A stretch of DNA of 64,000 nucleotides from NCBI RefSeq assembly GCF_024746835.1, contig NZ_CP080531.1:1054001-1118000 (forward strand), written 5' to 3'. Shown here in pieces: positions 57,625 to 64,000 of the stretch. The position numbers were made by a program, and so were the translations under genes. Each line of letters starts with the position of its first letter. Positions within the stretch are counted from its first letter, which is position 1. The notes under the pieces were generated by a model that was given only the letters and a program-made list of their open reading frames with translations, was not told the DNA's origin and made no database searches. Source of the DNA: Mesorhizobium sp. AR02 (GTDB lineage Bacteria; Pseudomonadota; Alphaproteobacteria; Rhizobiales; Rhizobiaceae).

Positions 57625-58638
57625 TCAGTATTCAACGCGTTTGTAGTAGCGACGGGTCGTCAGCGGGTGGTTGCGCAGCACCTCGAGATGCGCGCTCAAC
57701 CGCTCGAGCAAGGTGGCGAGCAGCACAGGCGAGATCATGCCGCGCACCTGCTGGGAGATACCCGGCAATTTGACCGAGGCAGCATCCAGCGTGCGAACGC
57801 GATCCGTGTAGCGTCTCGCGAAGTTCTCGACCCGGTCGGCCAAGGGGCGAAGAGCGTCCTCGCCCTTGAACACGAAGACGCTGACGCCCGGCTCGACCAG
57901 TTCGAGCGTGCCGTGGAAGAAGTCCGCGGCATGCACCGGGCGGGTACGGATCCACTGCATCTCTTCGAGGATGCACATGCCGTAATAGTTTGCTTCCGGC
58001 CATACCGAGCCGGCACCGGTGAAAATGTGATAGGTCTCGTCCTTGATGGTCGCGGCCAGTTCGGCGGCCTTGTCCTCGAAGGCGGCTTTCGCATCGGCGA
58101 GCAGGCCGGGCAACTGCTGGAGTTCGGCGACAGCCGCGTCGAAACCATCGTATTCGCCGCGCTCGGCCAGCAATGCCAAGACGATCAGCAGCGTCTGCAG
58201 GTAGAATGATTCCGAGGAGGTGTCGTCCTCGGCGAAGTTCGTGAAGTTGTGGTCGGCTTCCCGCGCGATCGGCGTGTCCAAATGTCCGGTGAGCGAGATG
58301 GTGCGCACGCCTCGCTTCTTCAGGAAAGCCATCAGTTCGACGCCTTCCCTGGTCGTGCCCGACAGCGACGGGATGACGACCACGGCCTTGTTGTCGAGAC
58401 CGGCCGGCGGATCGAGCACGACCTGGGCCGGATATTCGGCGCTCACCGGAAAGGTGGAGTAGCGCTTCGCCAGCTCGATCGCGGGAAGCGTCAGAAGCTG
58501 CACGCCGCCGGTCCCCATGAAAAATAGACGCTCGACGCCTTCCGCAAGCAGCGTGCGCATCAGCGAGCGCGCCTCGCCGGCGATGGAAACGGCCCCACTC
58601 TGGATCCTTATGAAGCGGTCCTTGTCAAAGTTCAGCAT
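57625..58638 (-). CDS. SIS-domain protein, FrlB/FraB-like Amadori deglycase candidate
   Basis: A 337-aa double SIS-domain protein. FFMGTGGVQLLTLPA near residues 39-53 and VIPSLSGTTREGVE near 88-101 are sugar-phosphate-binding loops; HAADFFHGTLELVEPG near 235-250 resembles the active-site region of FrlB, which has GEFRHGPLEIVEPG, and the chain ends RRYYKRVEY like FrlB's RRYYGGLVEY. FrlB splits fructoselysine-6-phosphate into lysine and glucose-6-phosphate; FraB does so for fructose-asparagine. It is the first gene of the operon, with AAAGGAAG before ATG 58638, directly after a LacI-type operator. Confidence 0.84.
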   Translation of the reverse strand: MLNFDKDRFIRIQSGAVSIAGEARSLMRTLLAEGVERLFFMGTGGVQLLTLPAIELAKRYSTFPVSAEYPAQVVLDPPAGLDNKAVVVIPSLSGTTREGVELMAFLKKRGVRTISLTGHLDTPIAREADHNFTNFAEDDTSSESFYLQTLLIVLALLAERGEYDGFDAAVAELQQLPGLLADAKAAFEDKAAELAATIKDETYHIFTGAGSVWPEANYYGMCILEEMQWIRTRPVHAADFFHGTLELVEPGVSVFVFKGEDALRPLADRVENFARRYTDRVRTLDAASVKLPGISQQVRGMISPVLLATLLERLSAHLEVLRNHPLTTRRYYKRVEY

Positions 58639-58725
58639 GTCGTTCTTCCTTTACTCGGATGCGGCAGAGCCTCTGCCTAGGCGCAAGCGCCGATGCGCCG
58701 TCTAACCAGTCTTCGATTAATTCGG

Positions 58726-58745
58726 ATGTGAGATCGATCTCACAT
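58726..58745. promoter_or_regulatory. LacI-type operator, perfect 20-bp palindrome
   Basis: ATGTGAGATCGATCTCACAT reads the same on both strands. It lies 88 bp before the SIS-domain gene and 81 bp after the LacI stop, in the only gap of this operon, so it should be the repressor's binding site. Confidence 0.75.
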
Positions 58746-58826
58746 GGCGATAATGGGCACGAATTTTCGCGGTTGGCAAGTCCCCTCGCGATGAAATTTG
58801 TCGAAACCGAAAGATTCTGGTCCCGG

Positions 58827-59849
58827 TCAGCGCCCGTGGATCTGTGCGACCGAACCACGAACAATCAGGCGCGTCGGGAACCGGACATTACGCGGCGCAA
58901 TCTTCTTGCCGGCTAAGCGTTCAAGCAGAAACTTGGCGGCGAGCGGACCGATCTCGGAGATAGGCTGGGCCACGACCGTGATCTGCGGGTCGGTGAAGGT
59001 GGCGAGATTGAAGTCGTCGAAGCCGACCAGCGACACGTCGTGCGGGATCGAAAGCCCCATTGAGCGCAGGCCTAGAAGCGCGCCCTGGGTCATCAGGCTG
59101 TCCACCGTGAACAGAGCCGTCGGACGGTTGCGGCGGCTGAACAGGCGGATGGTTGCGTCGACAGCATGCTCGACTGTCGAATGCGACACGCTGATCAGCG
59201 ATTCGTCGAGCGCTATGCCATGCGACTGTAGTGAATTCTGATAGCCCGCGAGGCGTTCCTGCGCGGTGAAGATGCGTGAGTCATCGCGCAACAGGCCGAT
59301 ACGGTCGTGCCCATTGGAAACGAGGTAATCCAACGCTTCGCGCGCGCCGCCTTCATTGTCGACGACAACGCTGTCGCATTGCAGTTCCTTGACGACGCGA
59401 TCAATCAGCACGACCGGTGCGCCTTCGTGCGCCAGCTGCACGATGTGCTGGTTGTCGGTCGCCGATGTCGGCGCCAGAATGAAGCCGCGGATGCTCAGCG
59501 AGCGCAGGCTCTCCAGCAACTCCTTTTCCTGCTCGACGTTCTCCTCGGTGCTGGCGATCAGAAGATTGTGGCCATGCTTGCGCAGCTCGACCTCGATGTC
59601 GTGCGCGATTCGGGCGAAGAACGGATTCTGGATGTCGCCGGGCACGAACCCGACGATCGGCAGCTGCCCACTGCGCAGCGCCTGCGCGACGAGGTTGGCC
59701 CGATATCCTAGTCTTTCGGCGGCCTCGATCACTCGAAGGGCGGTCTCGTCGCCGACGTAACCATAACTGTTGAGCGCCCGCGCGGCCGTAGCGCGCGACA
59801 CCTTGGCCGCTGCGGCTACGTCCTTCAAGGTGATCCCTTTTTGCGTCAC
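58827..59849 (-). CDS. LacI-family transcriptional regulator
   Basis: A 340-aa LacI/GalR regulator. The N-terminal helix-turn-helix is ITLKDVAAAAKVSRATAARA, then the hinge helix region VAQALRSGQ, and a periplasmic-binding-like effector domain with VGFVPGDIQNPFFARIAHDI and VSLVGFDDF. I use GTG 59849 (MTQKG) because GGAGG is 7 nt upstream; ATG 59855 would be too close to it. It lies upstream of the deglycase operon and should repress it through the palindrome at 58726-58745. The effector is probably the imported compound or its phosphate. Confidence 0.93.
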   Translation of the reverse strand: MTQKGITLKDVAAAAKVSRATAARALNSYGYVGDETALRVIEAAERLGYRANLVAQALRSGQLPIVGFVPGDIQNPFFARIAHDIEVELRKHGHNLLIASTEENVEQEKELLESLRSLSIRGFILAPTSATDNQHIVQLAHEGAPVVLIDRVVKELQCDSVVVDNEGGAREALDYLVSNGHDRIGLLRDDSRIFTAQERLAGYQNSLQSHGIALDESLISVSHSTVEHAVDATIRLFSRRNRPTALFTVDSLMTQGALLGLRSMGLSIPHDVSLVGFDDFNLATFTDPQITVVAQPISEIGPLAAKFLLERLAGKKIAPRNVRFPTRLIVRGSVAQIHGR

Positions 59850-60052
59850 TGGCATTCCTCCTGCGACCTGCGCATTGCGTCAGATCGCCATTCTCGGCTC
59901 GGCATTGCAGCCACCGTTGTGCCGCATATCCGCGCGTTCTCAAACTGCCAACACTTGTTTGCGCACATTCTTTCCATAAATGCCTCGTCGCCGATTTGGG
60001 AAGAAGCGCCACATCTGCGTAGACCGTCCTTCCTGCGAAAGCAGGGTTACGC

Positions 60053-60166
60053 CATGACCATCCGCCGGCAGACCGTCGAGCACCCGTCCGGAACGCTCAA
60101 GGCATGGATGGGCAGTACCTATTTTCCCGATCAGGGCCCCCGAAAAGGTCAAAACCGAGATGAGCT
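60053..60166 (+). pseudogene. Transposase fragment, IS1182-like C-terminus
   Basis: The translated stretch RRQTVEHPSGTLKAWMGSTYF matches the end of IS1182-type transposases (TVEHPFGTIKAWMGATHF); after a frame change, EKVKTEMS continues the match. The rest of the gene is missing, and the fragment is cut by the IS6-like end at 60167. Confidence 0.6.
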
Positions 60167-60430
60167 GGTTCTGTTGCAAACTTTTCCTGAGCCCCCGGAA
60201 GGGCGGAATTTCAGCGTTGTTTCACGCGGCGGCGAGGATGTCGAACTGCTCGGCCAATGAGGGATTGGGATTGAAAGCAAAACTCGCCTGCCGTTTGCGC
60301 ATCATGTGGACCATTTCGATACCGTCGAGGATGATGCTGGCGGTTGCGAGAGATTTGAGGCCGAGCATCGGCCGCACACGCCGCTTGATCCGCCGATGGT
60401 TCTGCTCGATCCGGCTGTTCAGGTACTGGT
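60167..60430 (-). pseudogene. IS6-family transposase remnant with right end
   Basis: Reverse-strand codons from about 60430 to the TGA at 60222 read YLNSRIEQNHRRIKRRVRP, then MLGLKSLATASIILDGIEMV and SLAEQFDILAAA, the C-terminal part of an IS6-type transposase. The bases from 60167, GGTTCTGTTGCAAAC, are a typical IS6 terminal inverted repeat. The N-terminal DDE domain and the other end are absent. Confidence 0.75.
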
Positions 60431-60862
60431 GTCAGGCTGGCGCTGTATCTCTCCGATAAGGCCGGGCACAGAGAACACTTCATTGAAATAGCCATCGATG
60501 CTTGCAGGACCCACGGACGGGTTCACGGCAATTATCTGGGTGCCAGGGGATGCAGGCAGACGCTCGGCGCCCACGATCGAAAGGGCGATGTGGTGCTTCA
60601 CGCCGGCCGTTTTTTCTGCTGCGAGCAAGTTCCGGCCAGAGGTCTCGAAGAACTCCAGAACGGCCTTGTCCTCGAAGGAGGGCGAATTCGCCAGGTCGAT
60701 GACAACCTGCGCTCCCGCGAGTGCTTCGGAGAGACCCTCGCCGGTAATCGTGTTGACGCCGCCGTTCGGTGACGCTGCGAACACGTCATGGCCCTTCTTA
60801 CGCAGCCTCTCGACTGTCTTCGAGACGATCAGTCCGGTGCCACCAATAACAACGATCTTCAT
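60431..60862 (-). pseudogene. NAD(P)-binding oxidoreductase (NmrA/SDR-like), truncated
   Basis: The first about 104 residues, starting MKIVVIGGTGLIVSKTVERL, are a normal atypical SDR/NmrA-like Rossmann domain; the dinucleotide motif reads GGTGLI. Complete relatives are about 250 aa, with a substrate domain after ERLPDS. Here the text after ERLPAS becomes unrelated and stops where the IS6 remnant begins. The gene is therefore cut and probably inactive. It is the only part of a chromosomal-type gene in this remnant zone. Confidence 0.75.
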
Positions 60863-61238
60863 GACGTACTCCTCGTTTGTGGTTCAGGTTTTATGGTCTG
60901 ATCGAGCGGCCAAGAGGCCGGCGCATCACTTGTCTTCGTTCGAGACAGTGCACCGGAGCTGCTGGTCCAGACTATCGACCGGAAGCATCTGTCATGCGAT
61001 GCGAAGGTCTAGGACAGATGCGTCCGTTGAATGGGGACACTAGTCAGCAAGGAGACAGTGACTTTAAGCCGGAATGCCCTCCGGGAGCGGTCAGAGGCAT
61101 TCACCATCGAGGTCGGCTGAGAGGGCCGCTTTCGGCCAGTTGCAAAATTGAACTCTTCGACCGAAATTGGGCGCTGAACCGCTGGGCCGAATACGAAGCG
61201 ATGACGAACCCGCGCGACTCACCCGAGGCCGCCCTCGT
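60863..61238. other. Intergenic remnant DNA
   Basis: About 375 bp between the truncated oxidoreductase and the integrase remnant. A 164-codon forward frame crosses it but lacks any motif and overlaps the integrase antisense. I see nothing else. Confidence 0.5.
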
Positions 61239-61868
61239 TCAGATTTCAGTTCCCTCGCCAGCGTCAGTGCATCGTCGACGTCGACGCCGAGATACCGGAT
61301 GGTGTTCTCAATCTTGGTGTGGCCGAGCAGAATTTGAATTGCCCGGAGATTCCCGGTGGCCTTATAGATGATGGAGGCCTTGGTACGACGAAGCGAATGG
61401 GTGCCATAATCCTCACGGCGAAGGCCAATCGCCGAAACCCGTTCATCGACTAGGTGCGCATACTGCCTAGTACTCAAGTGGCCGGCATGATCGACTCGAC
61501 TAGGAAAGGCAAAATCGTCGACCGTTCCACCCCTAGGTTCGAGCCATGCAAGTTGGCTCGCTCGGGTGTCTGCCATCAGTTCGAATTGGAATGGCCTGCC
61601 AGTCTTCTGTTGCACAACCATGGCCCCGGGTCCGAACCTCCGGGCCACGCACCAACGTGCCGATGTTGAGCTTCACCAGGTTGGAACCACGCAACTTGCT
61701 ATCGATCACAAGATCGAACAGCGCTCGGTCCCGTGATCGACCTTCGGTCGAGGAAGAACCGGATTTCCCAAATCTGACGAACCTTCAGAGGTCGTTTGAC
61801 GCCCACTCTCTTGCCTGCGTTCCAAGCGGGATGGCTTGTCCTGCGAGATCATACTGCGAATGTCCCAT
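61239..61868 (-). pseudogene. Tyrosine recombinase (integrase), multiply frameshifted
   Basis: The ATG at 61868 has GAGGAG before it and gives MGHSQYDLAGQAIPLGTQAR. Then the frame changes give RPLKVRQIWEIRFFLDR, ALFDLVIDSKLRGSNLVKL and AMVVQQKTGRPFQFEL. The C-terminal part has GTHSLRRTKAS, with the active-site H-x2-R, and LLGHTKIENTIRYLGVD, with the H-G and catalytic tyrosine. After another frameshift near 61258 the end reads GTEI-stop. All parts of a roughly 209-aa rhizobial phage-type integrase are present, but in at least three frames. It is inactive and marks past mobile-element activity. Confidence 0.82.
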
Positions 61869-62148
61869 ATCGTTTCTCCTCTGCCACTATTGGCCAGAGC
61901 ACAAACGTTCAGGAGAATAGTGGCCGGTAGCGGACTGGCAGCTTCTCGCGGCCGAAAAACGATCGCGGACATTCAACCGGGTGGATCCAAGGTCTCAGAT
62001 TGACCCTTAGCGGCGATCAACCGTCAACCTGGGAAAATGCCGTCTCAGCTTTGGCCAAATGACCTGGCTAACATGGCAGACCAGAATTAGCACCGGAGCC
62101 TTTATCCAGGTGACTGTGTGTTGGTACCAACCACAGCGGCGACCAGCG

Positions 62149-62922
62149 CTAGTCGGGCTCAAAGGCCAGCGACTTTGCCAATTGCGCGGCAGTGTGCTTC
62201 AGGTCGGCGACATGTCGCTCAAACGCCTCGCCGACGATACGATGATAGGGTCCGGTGAGGCCGATGGCATAGATCACACCCATTGCCTTGGTATGAATGG
62301 GGCAGGCGATGGAGGCTAGACCCTCCACGTGTTCCGCCATGTCGGTCGCGTAACCCTTTTCACGGACAACCTCAAGCTCCTGCCTGAGCTTGGCCTTGTC
62401 GGTCGTTGAATTCGCGGTGAGGGCTGCCAGGGGCTGTTCGAGCAGCGCCGCGACGACCTGTTCTTCTTGCCATGCCAAGATTGCCTTGGCGGAGGCGGCC
62501 GCGTTGATGGGCATGATGCTGCCAGGAACCACGTATGTCCGGACGGGCGTGTCCGGCGCTTCACTGTTGACCGAGCGGATCTGCAATCCGGAGAGTTTGA
62601 CGATGAAGCAGGACTCGCCGGTCTTGTCAGCCAGTGCCTGAAGCGGCCGCTTGGTCACGATTTCTATCCAGCTGCTGTCGGACGACGTATGCAGCAAGCG
62701 CAGGAGCCGTCGCCCAAGCACGACATTGCGGCTTTTGATCCCGCTCGCCGCGATAAGGCCCGCCTCGTTCAACGTCTTCAACAGCCGGTTCACGGTGGTC
62801 TTGGGTAGGCCAAGCATGGACTCGACATCGCTCGCCGCCAGTCCTTCCGGGAATGGTGCCAGCACTTCAAGGACGGATATATATCGCTCCAGCGGCCCGT
62901 CCGTGTTTGTCAGATCGTCCAT
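62149..62922 (-). CDS. IclR-family transcriptional regulator
   Basis: A 257-aa IclR regulator. The helix-turn-helix SDVESMLGLPKTTVNRLLKT is near residues 31-50, and the C-terminal effector domain holds INAAASAKAILAW and VEGLASIACPIHTK. ATG 62922 (MDDLTNTDG) is my choice; a longer GTG start at 62979 is possible. It is divergent from the aldehyde dehydrogenase at 63075, and a large palindrome between them is probably its operator. It differs from the IclR at 31234 and has its own target. Confidence 0.88.
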   Translation of the reverse strand: MDDLTNTDGPLERYISVLEVLAPFPEGLAASDVESMLGLPKTTVNRLLKTLNEAGLIAASGIKSRNVVLGRRLLRLLHTSSDSSWIEIVTKRPLQALADKTGESCFIVKLSGLQIRSVNSEAPDTPVRTYVVPGSIMPINAAASAKAILAWQEEQVVAALLEQPLAALTANSTTDKAKLRQELEVVREKGYATDMAEHVEGLASIACPIHTKAMGVIYAIGLTGPYHRIVGEAFERHVADLKHTAAQLAKSLAFEPD

Positions 62923-63014
62923 CTCAGCACCAGCGTTGCCCGTTGTCGTCAAGACAGGGTTAGCGCAGGACGGTTCCACTTTCTAGGCCATCCGACCAAT
63001 AAGTGGTCCCAGGC

Positions 63015-63042
63015 TTGACAGCAAACATTGAGTTCCGATAAA
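63015..63042 (+). promoter_or_regulatory. Candidate promoter of the aldehyde dehydrogenase gene
   Basis: TTGACA (63015-63020) is followed after a 16-bp spacer by GATAAA (63037-63042). The -10 lies inside the palindrome at 63035-63065, so a bound regulator would block it. Confidence 0.45.
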
Positions 63043-63065
63043 CGGTACTAAGTACCAATAATCGG
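63035..63065. promoter_or_regulatory. Candidate IclR operator, 31-bp interrupted palindrome
   Basis: Arms CCGAT (63035-63039) and ATCGG (63061-63065) enclose GGTACT (63044-63049) and AGTACC (63051-63056), symmetric around A63050 with equal 4-bp spacers. It lies between the divergent IclR and aldehyde dehydrogenase genes. Confidence 0.6.
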
Positions 63066-63074
63066 GAGTTGGCG

Positions 63075-64000
63075 ATGCTGGGTTCTTTGCCGAGAGTGAC
63101 CTATTCAAACACCGGAACGGACTTCTCCGGCGTTCATGACCGGCTCGACCAGATGATTCCAGACTTCGAAGCCAAGGGGCTTGTCCGGATCTGGACAACC
63201 GAATTCGCCAGCGGACCATCCTATTCGGTTGTGAGCCCCATCGACCGTGCTCTGGTGTTGGGCGAGTTTCCTACTTCGACGGTTTCCGATGTCCAGGCCG
63301 CGATTGCCACAGCCAGTGCGGCGGGGCGGGAATGGTCCGCGCGTTCGCTCGCTGAGCGGCTGGATTTTGCATCGCGCTGGGCACAGGCGCTGGGGGCCGA
63401 AAAATACAATCTGGCGCTGGCAGCACTCTACGAGATCGGGAAATCGCGCCTCGAGGCCGTCGGCGAGGCCGAAGAGTGCATCGACATCGTGGCCTACTAC
63501 CGACGCGAGATCGAGCTTCGTAACGGCTACACCCAGCCGATGAACGAACTGGTGAAGAACGAGACGACCAGGAGCGTTCTGCGTCCCTATGGCGTATTCG
63601 GCGTGATCTCGCCTTTCAATTTTCCCCTGGCGCTCTCGATCAACATGATCTGCGGTGCGCTGCTGACGGGAAATACGGTGGTGTACAAGCCATCGCGCGG
63701 CTGCGCGCTCACCGGCCTGATGCTCGCCGAGACACTCAAGGCGGCCGGCTTGCCTCGTGGTGTGTTCAACATCGTGATCGGCGGACGTGTCGTTGGCGAA
63801 ACAATCGTAAACTCCGCTGGCGTCGATGGCATTGCCTTCACCGGTTCCTATGAGACCGGCATGGGCATTCTTCGTCAATTGGTGGCGCAGGATCATGCCA
63901 AGCCCCTGATCGCCGACATGGGCGGCAAGAACCCGGCCTATGTGACGCGGAACGCGGAGATTGTGGTCGCCGCCGAAGGCGTCGCCCGCTCGGCGTTCGG
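63075..64000 (+). CDS. Aldehyde dehydrogenase family protein, partial (runs off window)
   Basis: The first about 308 codons of an aldehyde dehydrogenase that continues past the window end. GVFGVISPFNFPLALSINMI near 177-196 and GIAFTGSYETGMG near 254-266 are cofactor-site motifs, followed by MGGKNPAYV with the general-base region altered (DMGGKN instead of ELGGKN). The catalytic cysteine would be beyond the window. GGGAG precedes ATG 63075. The N-terminus (about 60 aa before the family start) and the D-for-E change resemble the 1-pyrroline-5-carboxylate dehydrogenase group. It is controlled by the divergent IclR gene. The substrate is unknown. Confidence 0.88.
   Translation, partial: MLGSLPRVTYSNTGTDFSGVHDRLDQMIPDFEAKGLVRIWTTEFASGPSYSVVSPIDRALVLGEFPTSTVSDVQAAIATASAAGREWSARSLAERLDFASRWAQALGAEKYNLALAALYEIGKSRLEAVGEAEECIDIVAYYRREIELRNGYTQPMNELVKNETTRSVLRPYGVFGVISPFNFPLALSINMICGALLTGNTVVYKPSRGCALTGLMLAETLKAAGLPRGVFNIVIGGRVVGETIVNSAGVDGIAFTGSYETGMGILRQLVAQDHAKPLIADMGGKNPAYVTRNAEIVVAAEGVARSAF

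Noticed and set aside
59841..60260. 139-codon forward frame
   Set aside because: Its middle is the IS1182-like fragment and its end the IS6-like end, so it is a chance chimera.

Overview
The window looks like alphaproteobacterial, Rhizobiales-type DNA, most like Mesorhizobium. The reasons are the moderately high GC, the thiCOSGE-thiD order behind a TPP riboswitch, the many ABC importers and catabolic operons, a guaA-3'-end-like attachment sequence, and decayed IS6-, IS1182- and tyrosine-recombinase genes. The genus is an inference; no rRNA or tRNA gene was seen.

Layout. (1) 0.25-14.2 kb: a sugar- or polyol-oxidation locus with a Gfo/Idh/MocA dehydrogenase, a GH3-like protein, four GMC flavin oxidoreductases of two subtypes, and a divergent carbohydrate ABC importer. 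(2) 14.3-23.2 kb: an XRE regulator facing an operon of a HisD-like dehydrogenase, a ThDP enzyme, a possible 63-aa membrane protein, an aspartase/fumarase-like lyase, an inositol-monophosphatase-like enzyme, an MFS transporter and a hydroxypyruvate-isomerase-like TIM barrel. I do not recognise this pathway. (3) 23.4-28.8 kb: TPP riboswitch and thiC-thiO-thiS-thiG-thiE-thiD. (4) 28.8-29.7 kb: a gene-poor junction with a strong terminator, a guaA-3'-end-like sequence and a repeat that recurs at 50.9 kb. (5) 29.7-41.9 kb: a probable IclR regulon of aldehyde dehydrogenase, CoA ligase, class III aminotransferase, enoyl-CoA hydratase and a peptide/nickel-type ABC importer, linked by a repeated ATTGCAAT-like operator. 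(6) 42.6-50.6 kb: the 2-aminoadipate/2-oxoadipate end of lysine catabolism (amaA-like, aminotransferase, amaB-like, D-2-hydroxyglutarate dehydrogenase, hglS/ydcJ) with a divergent LysR regulator. (7) 50.9-59.9 kb: a LacI-controlled operon with FrlB/FraB-like deglycase, FrlD/FraD-like kinase, a DAO-type flavoenzyme and an ABC importer, probably for Amadori compounds. (8) 60.0-61.9 kb: insertion-sequence remnants, a truncated oxidoreductase and a decayed integrase. (9) 62.1 kb to the end: an IclR regulator divergent from an aldehyde dehydrogenase that runs off the window.

How they fit together. Regions 6 and 7 could form one route: a glycated lysine is imported, phosphorylated and deglycated, and the freed lysine is burned through 2-aminoadipate, 2-oxoadipate and D-2-hydroxyglutarate to 2-oxoglutarate. 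The steps from lysine to pipecolate are not in the window. Two genes, a DppB-like permease and the region 6 aminotransferase, each look broken by one extra base; these are either true mutations or sequence errors.
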